Assembly (NCBI GenBank): GCA_002422175.1
Contig: DITR01000186.1
Coordinates: 4,037 to 20,260, forward strand
Length of the DNA stretch: 16,224 nt
Source: Alcaligenaceae bacterium UBA6179
GTDB taxonomy: Bacteria; Pseudomonadota; Gammaproteobacteria; Burkholderiales; Burkholderiaceae_B
Direction of reading: 5' to 3'
The translations under genes and the position numbers were made by a program. This document shows positions 6,237 to 13,964 of the stretch, one piece after another. Below the pieces are notes generated by a model that searched no databases, was not told the DNA's origin, and worked only from the letters and a program-made list of their open reading frames with translations. The first letter of the stretch is position 1; every line of letters starts with the position of its first letter.

Positions 6237-7877
6237 TTATTCATTAAATTTATTTGTTAAAGGGTAACGCCAGTCACGGCCGAATGCACGAACTGTAATT
6301 TTGGGACCTGGTGGTGACTGCCTGCGTTTATGTTCATTTATACGCAATAAACGAGTAACTTGGTTAACAGAGTCAGCTTCGAGCCCCGATTTAATTAACA
6401 AGGTTGAAGGCTGATTATGCTCTACATAGCCTTCAATAATGGAATCAATTACCTCATAAGCTGGCAAACTATCTTGGTCGGTTTGATCTGGGCGCAATTC
6501 GGCTGAAGGGGCACGGGTGATGATGCGCTCAGGAATGATTTGCGATTGCGTATTGCGCCAACGTGCCAAACGATATACCAATGTTTTTGGCACATCTTTT
6601 AGCACAGCAAAGCCACCTGCCATATCACCATAAAGCGTGCAGTAACCGGTAGTCAGTTCAGACTTATTACCTGTGGTTAAAACCAAGTGACCAAATTTAT
6701 TTGAAAGGGCCATGAGAAGCGTGCCACGAACACGTGACTGAAGATTTTCTTCAGTGGTGTCTGCAACCTGACCTACAAAAAACGGGGCTAATGCGGCCTC
6801 AAATGCTTGCGTTACTGATTTAATCGGTATGTTGTGATGGACCACACCTAACCGGTTTGCCATCTCTTGAGCGTCATCGGTTGACATATCGGCTGTGTAA
6901 GCTGAAGGCATCATCACCGTTTTAACCCAACCCGCACCCAATGCATCGACTGCAATAGCAAGCACCACCGCCGAATCAATACCGCCTGAAAGCCCTAATA
7001 TGACTGATTTAAAACCATTTTTTTCTACATAATCGTGAACGCCCAGGGTAAGCGCTGCCCAAACATGCGCTAAGTCGTCATCAGGCGTTGTTTGGGTGAG
7101 GGGCATAACGCCCTGCCCGGCTTGAACGGCACCGCCTGCGTGCACATCAAAAAAACCTAAAGCGGGCTTGAACGCAGGTAGCGTGCCGACGCAATGGCCT
7201 GCCCGGTCTAGCGCCTGAGACTGACCATCGAACACCAGTTCATCTTGCCCACCACATAAATTGACGGAAAGTACCGATAGACCAGCGCGATCGACGCAGC
7301 GGCGCAAAATGTCGAGCCGTTGCGTCGATTTTGCCATATGAAATGGCGATGCATTCAACACCAACAAGACCTCTGCACCGGATTGTTTAGCGGCAATTGG
7401 GGCAGATTTAAACCAAGCATCTTCACAAATATTGATGCCAAATTTGATACCATCATGTTCAAACACGCAAGGTTGGGTACCTGCCGTAAAGTAGCGTTTT
7501 TCATCAAAAACACCGTAGTTAGGTAATTCATGTTTGAAATATTGGGCAATGACTAGCCCATCTCGCGCCACGCTAGCTGTATTTCTTAATGCCCCATCAT
7601 GCCAGCACGCATGACCGATAACAACCGCTAAACCTTTAAATTGAGCCAGTTCAGCAACCAGAACCTGAAATGCTTGGGCAACCGCTTCGATGTAAGCCGG
7701 ACGAAGCCACAGGTCTTGGGCAGGATAACCACACAGAGAGAGTTCTGGCGTCAGCACCAAATGAGCCCCGCCTTGTTCAGCTGCAAGGGCACTGGCTAAG
7801 ATGAGCTTTGAATTGCCTGCAAAATCACCTACTGTGGTGTTGATTTGAGCCAAAGCTACTTTTGTTGCAGGTTTCAT
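6237..7877 (-). CDS. nadE: Glutamine-dependent NAD+ synthetase
   Basis: This 546-residue enzyme makes NAD+ from deamido-NAD+, ATP and glutamine in the cytoplasm, the last step of NAD biosynthesis. The N-terminal nitrilase-type glutaminase domain (about 1-250) has the Glu45 (PELSLCGY), Lys115 (FKHELPNYGVFDE) and Cys151 (NICEDAW) triad, which releases ammonia. The C-terminal NAD synthase domain (about 270-546) has the ATP-pyrophosphatase P-loop SGGIDS (297-302) and TTGNKSE (401-407). Length and domain order fit the shorter bacterial glutamine-dependent type. The start at ATG 7877 fits the conserved VALAQINTTVGD, but no Shine-Dalgarno sequence precedes it. It is first in a probable nadE-glnB operon and divergent from argH (102 bp between starts). 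Confidence 0.96.
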   Translation of the reverse strand: MKPATKVALAQINTTVGDFAGNSKLILASALAAEQGGAHLVLTPELSLCGYPAQDLWLRPAYIEAVAQAFQVLVAELAQFKGLAVVIGHACWHDGALRNTASVARDGLVIAQYFKHELPNYGVFDEKRYFTAGTQPCVFEHDGIKFGINICEDAWFKSAPIAAKQSGAEVLLVLNASPFHMAKSTQRLDILRRCVDRAGLSVLSVNLCGGQDELVFDGQSQALDRAGHCVGTLPAFKPALGFFDVHAGGAVQAGQGVMPLTQTTPDDDLAHVWAALTLGVHDYVEKNGFKSVILGLSGGIDSAVVLAIAVDALGAGWVKTVMMPSAYTADMSTDDAQEMANRLGVVHHNIPIKSVTQAFEAALAPFFVGQVADTTEENLQSRVRGTLLMALSNKFGHLVLTTGNKSELTTGYCTLYGDMAGGFAVLKDVPKTLVYRLARWRNTQSQIIPERIITRAPSAELRPDQTDQDSLPAYEVIDSIIEGYVEHNQPSTLLIKSGLEADSVNQVTRLLRINEHKRRQSPPGPKITVRAFGRDWRYPLTNKFNE

Positions 7878-7966
7878 ATTGTTAGAGTCAATAAGTTAGG
7901 TTGGGCAAAAATGGTGGGTTTAATACGTAATTAATTATGACACGTCTATTCGTAGAATGAGCGTTC

Positions 7967-7972
7967 TATAAT
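7967..7972 (+). promoter_or_regulatory. Consensus -10 (TATAAT) of argH, 7 nt before the ATG
   Basis: A perfect TATAAT is followed by 7 nt and then the ATG at 7980. With usual spacing, transcription would start at or beside the A of the ATG, giving a leaderless mRNA. The -35 is poor: GTCTAT sits at 17-bp spacing, and the better ATGACA (7937-7942) is 24 bp away. No Shine-Dalgarno sequence is present between the -10 and the start. Confidence 0.5.
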
Positions 7973-7979
7973 ATTTGGT

Positions 7980-9437
7980 ATGAACTCAAAGCCCACCCCC
8001 CCCATCGAATCAAAAAATAACCCGACTTCGGTCCCAATCAATCAATTTGAAAAAAAAGCGCAAGCTTGGTCTGCGCGCTTTAACGAACCCGTTTCAGATC
8101 TTGTCAAGCGTTACACCGCATCAGTCAATTTTGATAAACGTTTGGCCAGTCAAGATATTGAAGGTTCCCTTGCGCATGCCAAAATGCTGGGTCACGTTGG
8201 TGTCATTAACTCGCAAGACTTAGCCGACATTCAAAAGGGTTTGGATCAAATTAAACTAGAAATTGAGTCGGGTCTGTTTGTTTGGTCAATTGATCTTGAA
8301 GATGTACATCTGAATATTGAAAAAAGACTTGTTGAACTGATTGGTGATGCGGGTAAACGCCTCCATACAGGGCGCTCACGTAACGATCAAGTTGCGACCG
8401 ATATTAGGCTTTGGTTGCGATCTGAAATTGACCTGATCGACGCGCAACTGCATGCGTTAATCAAGGCGCTCGCTAAACTCGCTTTAGAGCAAGCAGACAC
8501 CATCATGCCTGGCTTTACACACCTCCAAGTCGCCCAGCCTGTCACGTTTGGGCACCATATGTTGGCCTATGCTGAAATGTTTCGCCGCGATGTGCAGCGT
8601 ATGCAAGACTGTCGTCGTCGCGTTAACATTTTGCCATTGGGTGCTGCCGCTCTGGCGGGCACGAGTTTCCCAATTGACCGCCACTTTGTGGCTAAAGAGT
8701 TGGGCTTCACCGATGTGTGCCGTAATTCGCTTGATGCTGTGTCAGACCGTGATTTCGCGATCGAGTTTTGTGCTGCCAGTGCACTCGTCATGACCCACAT
8801 TTCGCGGTTGTCTGAAGAGTTAGTGATCTGGATGAGCCCACGTTTTGGGTTCATTGATTTGGCTGATCGGTTTTGTACTGGCAGTTCAATCATGCCACAA
8901 AAGAAAAACCCTGATGTTCCCGAACTGGCAAGGGGTAAAACGGGTCGTGTTAACGGCAACCTCGTTGCCCTACTCACGCTTATGAAGGGTCAGCCATTAG
9001 CCTATAACAAAGACAATCAAGAAGATAAAGAAGGCTTGTTTGACACGGCCGATACCGTGCGCGACACGCTCACGTTATTTGCCGACATGATGGGCGGTGT
9101 ACGGGTGAAAGCCGACTCAATGCGTAGCGCAGCAAAACAAGGTTTTGCAACCGCTACTGATTTGGCTGACTATTTGGTTAAACAGGGTATAGCCTTTCGT
9201 GATGCACACGAGGTCGTGGCTCATGCAGTCAAGACGTGTGAATCTCAGGGATGTGATTTATCTGATTTATCTCTTGAGGCACTGCAAGCCTTTGCGCCGT
9301 CAATCAAAGCTGATGTATTCGAGGTTTTAACTTTAGAGGGCTCTGTTAATGCCCGCTCACATGTAGGTGGAACAGCGCCCATACGTGTGCGTGAAGCCGC
9401 TCAGGCTTTACTCAATGAGATTGAAAACAGCCATTGA
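7980..9437 (+). CDS. argH: Argininosuccinate lyase
   Basis: This 485-residue cytoplasmic enzyme splits argininosuccinate into arginine and fumarate, the last step of arginine synthesis. It belongs to the fumarase/aspartase superfamily. Seen here: SARFNEP (31-37), TGRSRNDQ (130-137), GFTHLQ with His181, and the superfamily signature GSSIMPQKKNP (301-311) carrying the catalytic serine loop. The C-terminus has the ArgH-type GSVNARSHVGGTAP. The first 20 or so residues are a Pro/Asn-rich extension before the usual start of ArgH; ATG 7980 is the only ATG before the conserved core and an in-frame stop lies shortly upstream, so the extension seems real. There is no Shine-Dalgarno sequence (see the TATAAT at 7967-7972). 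The last 30 bp overlap the end of rlmD on the other strand. Other arg genes are not in view. Confidence 0.97.
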   Translation: MNSKPTPPIESKNNPTSVPINQFEKKAQAWSARFNEPVSDLVKRYTASVNFDKRLASQDIEGSLAHAKMLGHVGVINSQDLADIQKGLDQIKLEIESGLFVWSIDLEDVHLNIEKRLVELIGDAGKRLHTGRSRNDQVATDIRLWLRSEIDLIDAQLHALIKALAKLALEQADTIMPGFTHLQVAQPVTFGHHMLAYAEMFRRDVQRMQDCRRRVNILPLGAAALAGTSFPIDRHFVAKELGFTDVCRNSLDAVSDRDFAIEFCAASALVMTHISRLSEELVIWMSPRFGFIDLADRFCTGSSIMPQKKNPDVPELARGKTGRVNGNLVALLTLMKGQPLAYNKDNQEDKEGLFDTADTVRDTLTLFADMMGGVRVKADSMRSAAKQGFATATDLADYLVKQGIAFRDAHEVVAHAVKTCESQGCDLSDLSLEALQAFAPSIKADVFEVLTLEGSVNARSHVGGTAPIRVREAAQALLNEIENSH

Positions 9438-10757
9438 TTCAACATGGGCGGTATGCGGAAACATATTAATGACGCCCGCCGCATCGAGTTGATAGTTTGC
9501 TTGTAAAACCAGTATGGCCGCATCACGGGCTAAGGTCGCTGGGTTACACGAAACATAAACAATTCGTTTGGGTCGTTGGTTTAATGGCATCGTGACCAAC
9601 GCTTCAGCCACAGCCAGTGCTCCATCTCGTGGTGGGTCAATTAACCATCGGTCAAATGTAAGCGCCTCAGTGACCGCCAAAGGTAAACCTTCAAACAAAT
9701 TACCCACGACAAATTCTGTATGGTGTATGCCTTGCACCTGGGCATTATGCTGGGCTTGACGCGTTAAGCTCAAGCTACCTTCAACCCCCATTACAAACGC
9801 TGCATGACGTGCCAAAGGCAAACTGAAATTGCCTAAACCACAAAATAGATCAAGTATGCGATCGGTTGGTTGCGGCGCTAACAAACTTAATGCCCGCGCG
9901 ATTAAAACCTGATTAATGTGCGGGTTCACTTGCGTAAAATCTGTCGGCTTAAAAGGCATACGTAAATTGTAAGCAGGCAATGCATAAGCCAATTCATTGA
10001 TTGATGCCCGTTCATTACTTGCATCGTGCGCCATTGGTTTTTCCAACAAGTGCACAGAATCAGGCCCTGCCGGCTGCAACCACCATGTCACACCATGTAG
10101 ATGCCCAAAATCTTTAAGCAATTGCTGGTCTTGTTCGGTCAAAGGTTCCATGTGACGCAACACAAAAGCGGTTTGAGTGTCGCCCACAGCCACTTCAATT
10201 TGCGGAATACGGTTGGGTCTACTAAGGGTTTCAATCAACCGACGTGTCGGCACCAAAAGATCGCTAACATGACGGGGTAGCACCTCACATTGCTTCATAT
10301 CGGCTACATAACCACTTTTTTTCTCGTGGAAACCAACCAGAATGCCCCCCTTTTTATTAACCAACTTAACAGTCAAACGTGCGCGGTGGCGGTAACCCCA
10401 ATAAGGGCCATGTATGGGGGTCAATATTTGTGCGGCTTTCACGCCACCGATATGATGCAGTGCATCTTCTAAAACCCTTTGTTTGAAAGCAACTTGCCCT
10501 GCAGCGTCAATGTGTTGCATAGAACAGCCCCCACACACCCCATAATGTGGGCATTGGGGTTTGACACGCAAAGGAGATGCTTTGAACACGTGTTCTGTAC
10601 GCGCCACTTCATATGAAGGTTTACTGCGAAGGGTGGTGACGCTTACCGTTTCACCCGGCAAGGCACCTTGCACAAAAATAACTTTTTCATTGCGTCGCGC
10701 CACGCCACGACCATCTTGATCGAGTGACTCGATCTTTAACCATTCATTTGTATTCAT
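9408..10757 (-). CDS. rlmD: 23S rRNA (uracil(1939)-C5)-methyltransferase RlmD
   Basis: This 449-residue SAM-dependent RNA methyltransferase makes m5U1939 in 23S rRNA. An N-terminal TRAM domain (about 1-60) is followed by the [4Fe-4S] ligands Cys69, Cys75, Cys78 (C-x5-C-x2-C) and Cys157, then the Rossmann methyltransferase domain with DLFCGLGNFSLPLA (303-316), DPPR (374-377) and the nucleophile Cys404 in SCNPATLARD. Glu440 in HVES fits the general base. These features separate RlmD from TrmA, which lacks the cluster. It is the last gene of the surE-pcm-nlpD-exonuclease-rlmD run, starting 3 bp after the exonuclease stop, so it is probably translationally coupled. It overlaps the 3' end of argH by 30 bp, with no room for a dedicated terminator. 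Confidence 0.96.
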   Translation of the reverse strand: MNTNEWLKIESLDQDGRGVARRNEKVIFVQGALPGETVSVTTLRSKPSYEVARTEHVFKASPLRVKPQCPHYGVCGGCSMQHIDAAGQVAFKQRVLEDALHHIGGVKAAQILTPIHGPYWGYRHRARLTVKLVNKKGGILVGFHEKKSGYVADMKQCEVLPRHVSDLLVPTRRLIETLSRPNRIPQIEVAVGDTQTAFVLRHMEPLTEQDQQLLKDFGHLHGVTWWLQPAGPDSVHLLEKPMAHDASNERASINELAYALPAYNLRMPFKPTDFTQVNPHINQVLIARALSLLAPQPTDRILDLFCGLGNFSLPLARHAAFVMGVEGSLSLTRQAQHNAQVQGIHHTEFVVGNLFEGLPLAVTEALTFDRWLIDPPRDGALAVAEALVTMPLNQRPKRIVYVSCNPATLARDAAILVLQANYQLDAAGVINMFPHTAHVESMAVFNLIE

Positions 10758-10760
10758 AGC

Positions 10761-11534
10761 CTAACCCCAAGCTGCCAGATAGGCCTGCCAATGGGGTGCA
10801 TCGTTGTTGTGAAGAAACTCGCGCACGAGCTCAATTTCTTGTTGATAGGCCGAAGTATCGATCTCACCACGCAATTGTCTAAAACGGCAATACACAAGCC
10901 AAGTATTCATGACGTCAGTTTCACAATAGGCTCGAATTTCATCAGCCTTGCCAGCTTGCCAGGCAGGCCACACTTGACTACCGTCCATACCAAGTTTGCC
11001 AGGAAAACCACACAATTTAGCGATTTCGTCTAACGGGGCATTACCGCGGCCATTGTATTTAGCTAAAACGTCCATTAAATCGACATGGCGGTTGTGATAA
11101 CGGCTAATGTAATTGCTGTAACGAAACTCACGATCATCGTCACCGTTATCCCAGTAACGCTGCGCCACAAGGCCATGAATTAAGCTTCGGTAATGTAGAA
11201 CGGGAAGATCAAAACCAGAGCCATTCCAGCTCACTAATTTGGGTGTGTAGCGATCAATTGTTTTAAAAAAAGATTGAATTAAGCTTTCTTCTGGGTCATC
11301 TGCTTGACCCAAACATTTGACACGAAAACCATTGTCATCGCGAAATACACAACCCACGACCGCAATACGTTGTAGGTGCAGAGGTAAAAAATCATTGCCC
11401 GTCACTTCACGTCGCTTGGTGATGGCTACTTCATATACCGACTCGTCAGACACCTCAGGTCCTGCTCCTTGCAATTTACGTAACCCAACCATGTCGGGTA
11501 TGGTTTCGAGATCAAATACAAGTGTCGGTGTCAT
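10761..11534 (-). CDS. PolB-like DnaQ-fold 3'-5' exonuclease (DNA_pol_B_exo2 family)
   Basis: This 257-residue protein is a predicted 3'-5' exonuclease related to the proofreading domain of family B DNA polymerases but without a polymerase. The three exonuclease motifs can be read: Exo I FDLETIP with Asp8 and Glu10; Exo II SWNGSGFDLPVL with Asn104 and Asp109; Exo III YCETDVMNTWL with Tyr203 and Asp207. The Tyr-x3-Asp in Exo III is of the DEDDy class. These residues should bind two metal ions, so catalysis is expected, though the substrate (DNA or RNA) and role are unknown. It sits 9 bp after nlpD and 3 bp before rlmD, in the place where rpoS often follows nlpD in other proteobacteria. No Shine-Dalgarno sequence is obvious; coupling to nlpD translation is likely. 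Confidence 0.88.
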   Translation of the reverse strand: MTPTLVFDLETIPDMVGLRKLQGAGPEVSDESVYEVAITKRREVTGNDFLPLHLQRIAVVGCVFRDDNGFRVKCLGQADDPEESLIQSFFKTIDRYTPKLVSWNGSGFDLPVLHYRSLIHGLVAQRYWDNGDDDREFRYSNYISRYHNRHVDLMDVLAKYNGRGNAPLDEIAKLCGFPGKLGMDGSQVWPAWQAGKADEIRAYCETDVMNTWLVYCRFRQLRGEIDTSAYQQEIELVREFLHNNDAPHWQAYLAAWG

Positions 11535-11543
11535 GCTTATCGC

Positions 11544-12386
11544 TTACTGAGGGGGTAAATAACGAAGTGGGTCAAGTGCAGTACCGTTGCGTCTGACTTC
11601 AAAATGAAGACGGGGTGAGCTAGCCTCTGATTGACCCATAGTGGCAATTTTTGCACCCTTTTTAACTTGTGCACCCGACTTAACAATCAAGTCTTGATTG
11701 TGAGCATAGGCTGTGATGAAGCCATCTTGATGGCTCAAAATCACTAAATTGCCTAAGCCACGACCACCATTGTCTGCAAACTCGACTTTGCCGTCAGCCG
11801 CAGCATAAATCGGTTCGCCTAAAGTACCCCCAATATCAATACCCTTATTTGTTGGTGTGAACCCTTCGATTATTTTTCCTTTAGCAGGCCACTGCAAATT
11901 CAATGCGTTGGCATTAGCTGCTCGGCTAGAGTTACCCACTTCTGATGCTTTTTCATTTGCTTTTTCATTTGCCGCATTGATGTCAGCACGGGTTCGAGTC
12001 GGCTTGGCGGGTGTCGTTGAGTCTGAGTCGCCCCGATCCATTCCAGCTGAAGCACTTGCAGTGCCTAGACGAAGTCGTTGCCCGACTCGTAATTGGCGAG
12101 GGTCAGAGATGTTATTTAAACTCATGAGTGAACTGACGCTTACGCCTGTATCACGAGAAATCTTAGATAAGGTGTCTCCTGCCGCGACTGTATATTCACC
12201 CCCACCGCTAGCGCTTGAGTCACTGCCACCGCCAAATATGGGGGCGCCCGTACCAGACCCCGCACAACCAGCCAGGGCAATGAGCAATAACATTAAAGCC
12301 ATTGCTTTAAATGACGTAACAATATAAGCCGACCCTGTAAAACTAAATTGTTCGACAGATTTATTTCGAACCGAACACACCATCAT
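11544..12386 (-). CDS. nlpD: NlpD: LysM/M23-domain murein hydrolase activator lipoprotein
   Basis: This is an outer-membrane lipoprotein (about 280 residues) that activates septal amidases such as AmiC during cell separation. It has a hydrophobic signal segment ending in lipobox LAGC (Cys41), a LysM peptidoglycan-binding domain (about 64-107), an Ala/Asn/Lys-rich linker and a LytM/M23 domain (about 180-276). The LytM domain is degenerate, as in E. coli NlpD: the first zinc His is Asn180 (NKGIDI), and the first His of the HxH motif is Arg259 (RLHFEV), so it should regulate, not cut. I chose ATG 12386 because GGAG lies 7 nt upstream; this leaves a long n-region before the signal core. ATG 12410, overlapping the pcm stop as TAATG, is the alternative. 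The exonuclease follows after 9 bp. No rpoS follows. Confidence 0.93.
   Translation of the reverse strand: MMVCSVRNKSVEQFSFTGSAYIVTSFKAMALMLLLIALAGCAGSGTGAPIFGGGSDSSASGGGEYTVAAGDTLSKISRDTGVSVSSLMSLNNISDPRQLRVGQRLRLGTASASAGMDRGDSDSTTPAKPTRTRADINAANEKANEKASEVGNSSRAANANALNLQWPAKGKIIEGFTPTNKGIDIGGTLGEPIYAAADGKVEFADNGGRGLGNLVILSHQDGFITAYAHNQDLIVKSGAQVKKGAKIATMGQSEASSPRLHFEVRRNGTALDPLRYLPPQ
11947..11970. repeat. 12-bp tandem repeat inside nlpD
   Basis: GCTTTTTCATTT occurs twice in tandem (11947-11958 and 11959-11970). It encodes a repeated Ala-Asn-Glu-Lys in the linker between the LysM and LytM domains. It keeps the frame and looks like slippage in a flexible, tolerant segment. Confidence 0.75.
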
Positions 12387-12393
12387 TGATTGA

Positions 12394-12397
12394 CTCC
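12394..12397 (-). promoter_or_regulatory. Ribosome binding site for nlpD
   Basis: The minus strand reads GGAG, 7 nt before ATG 12386. It lies just past the pcm stop and favours 12386 over the overlapping ATG at 12410. Confidence 0.5.
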
Positions 12398-12409
12398 AAA
12401 ACTGATTCA

Positions 12410-13153
12410 TTAACTTTGTACACCAGATAAGAGTGGGACGAAACGAACCGCCTCTAAAACCTCTCTCTTCCATTGAGTGGGTGAGGTGCGTTCAATTAGC
12501 ACTAAATGTTGATTGCTCGAACCTTCTGGTGCAATTAACCGCCCTTTTACAGCAAGCTGATCTAATAAAGCTTGCGGAATGGCTAATCCAGCTGCTGCCA
12601 CCACAATGGCATCAAACGGGGCGTGGGTGGGCCAACCTAACATGCCATCACCAAAAAAAACTCTTACCAGGCGATAACCTTCACGTTGCAAATGGGCTCG
12701 ACTAACATCGTACAACGCGCGAATACGTTCAACCGTAAAAACCTGCTTAAATAGGTGGCTCATGACAGCGGCTTGGTAACCACACCCCGTACCAATTTCA
12801 AGTACTTTTTGGGGGGCTTGATGACCTTCACATAAAACTGAAAGCATGCGTGCCACAACCCAAGGTTGAGATATAGTTTGTGAATGCCCAATCGGTAAAG
12901 CAGCGTCTTCATATGCACGACTGGCTAACCCTTGATCAACAAAAACATGGCGTGGCACATTGGCCATAGCATTTAAAACGTTTTCGTTGCTAATACCTTG
13001 CAAACGTAAGCGATCAATCATGGCTTGGCGCGAACGCACTGAATTCAAACCCAAATTTTGAGATTGAATCGGTTTAGATTGTGCCGTTGAACGACTGGGT
13101 ATACCCGCTATTGTGACGCGCGTGTTGCTGTTGGCTGGCTTAAAGCCCGCCAT
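12410..13153 (-). CDS. pcm: Protein-L-isoaspartate O-methyltransferase
   Basis: This enzyme (247 residues from ATG 13153) methylates L-isoaspartyl residues in damaged proteins, using SAM, so they can revert to aspartate. Key motifs: ALPIGHSQTIS (85-95), which binds the isoaspartyl substrate, and the SAM motif VLEIGTGCGYQ (117-127), followed by ER and DG at later SAM-contact positions. The catalytic core begins near residue 40; what precedes it is a basic, low-complexity extension, common in Burkholderiales Pcm. The start is uncertain: the frame is open to TTG 13204, and GTG 13183 has AAAGG 9 nt upstream; these would overlap surE by 35 or 14 bp. It lies in the surE-pcm-nlpD order typical of this cluster, and its stop overlaps an nlpD-frame ATG. 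Confidence 0.92.
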   Translation of the reverse strand: MAGFKPANSNTRVTIAGIPSRSTAQSKPIQSQNLGLNSVRSRQAMIDRLRLQGISNENVLNAMANVPRHVFVDQGLASRAYEDAALPIGHSQTISQPWVVARMLSVLCEGHQAPQKVLEIGTGCGYQAAVMSHLFKQVFTVERIRALYDVSRAHLQREGYRLVRVFFGDGMLGWPTHAPFDAIVVAAAGLAIPQALLDQLAVKGRLIAPEGSSNQHLVLIERTSPTQWKREVLEAVRFVPLLSGVQS

Positions 13154-13169
13154 GTCTTTAGATAGTGGC

Positions 13170-13955
13170 TTACGCACCGGCACTTGCACCAGCCTTTTGA
13201 TCAATATTGAAAGGCTTATTTAACCAGTCATTTATTTTTGTCAATTGATGTTCGTGCGTCAGGTCTACGCGCAAGGGCGTCATAGAAACCCAACCTTGCT
13301 CGATTGCACCAAAATCAGAGCCTTCTGTGGCGTCTTGCACCGAGCCGACAGGCCCTATCCAATAAACCGTGTCACCAGCCGGGTTGAGTGCGGGAATAAC
13401 CGGCTGAGACGGATGTCGCTTGCCTAAGCGCGTGACTTTAATACCTTTAATTTGATCATAAGGTAAGTTTGGAATATTGACATTGAGTAGCGGCGACCCC
13501 TGAAGTGACTGATCAATTTGACGTTGCACAATTTCGCGAGCAATACGTGCCGCTGCATCGAGATTGTTCCACCCTTTAGATATAAGCGAAAAAGCAATAG
13601 ATGGAATACCAAATAAATGCCCTTCTACTGCCGCTGCAACCGTGCCAGAATAAAGGGTATCGTCACCCAAGTTGGCGCCATTATTAATGCCAGATACGAC
13701 CAAATCAGGTTTGGAACCTAATAGGCCTGTCAAGGCAATGTGCACGCAATCTGAAGGCGTACCGTTAATAATATGAAAACCCCTAGACGATCGCCTCACG
13801 GAAAGTGGGCGATTTAAAGTGAGCGAATTTGACGCACCACTGTGGTTGACCTCGGGCGCAACAACCAAAAGTTCACCGCACCCCTCTAGGGCATCAACCA
13901 AGGCTTCAATACCATGGGCGCTGTAACCGTCATCATTTGAAATCAAAATCTTCAT
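13170..13955 (-). CDS. surE: 5'/3'-nucleotidase SurE (survival protein)
   Basis: This 261-residue metal-dependent phosphatase hydrolyses nucleoside monophosphates and short polyphosphates. Metal ligands are all present: Asp8 and Asp9 in SNDDG, Ser39 in NHSGAS, and Asn91 in SGINNGANLGDD. GTPSDCV (65-71) is the other conserved block. Length is normal for SurE. It is the first gene of the five-gene minus-strand operon and is followed by pcm, a standard pairing linked to stationary-phase survival. No Shine-Dalgarno sequence precedes ATG 13955; a promoter-like pair (TTGATA, AATAAT) lies so close that the leader would be only a few nucleotides. It is divergent from plsY. Confidence 0.96.
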   Translation of the reverse strand: MKILISNDDGYSAHGIEALVDALEGCGELLVVAPEVNHSGASNSLTLNRPLSVRRSSRGFHIINGTPSDCVHIALTGLLGSKPDLVVSGINNGANLGDDTLYSGTVAAAVEGHLFGIPSIAFSLISKGWNNLDAAARIAREIVQRQIDQSLQGSPLLNVNIPNLPYDQIKGIKVTRLGKRHPSQPVIPALNPAGDTVYWIGPVGSVQDATEGSDFGAIEQGWVSMTPLRVDLTHEHQLTKINDWLNKPFNIDQKAGASAGA

Positions 13956-13964
13956 AAGGGGTGA

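Noticed and set aside
8567..8977. 136-codon open frame on the minus strand, antisense to argH
   Set aside because: It is opposite the most conserved part of ArgH, with low-complexity Arg/Ser-rich composition and no family resemblance.
11544..11850. Active M23 peptidase
   Set aside because: Two of the zinc/catalytic His positions are Asn180 and Arg259, the same pattern as the non-catalytic E. coli NlpD.
11857..12327. 156-codon open frame on the plus strand, antisense to nlpD
   Set aside because: It lies fully inside well-supported nlpD, shows no recognisable domain, and reflects codon bias on the opposite strand.
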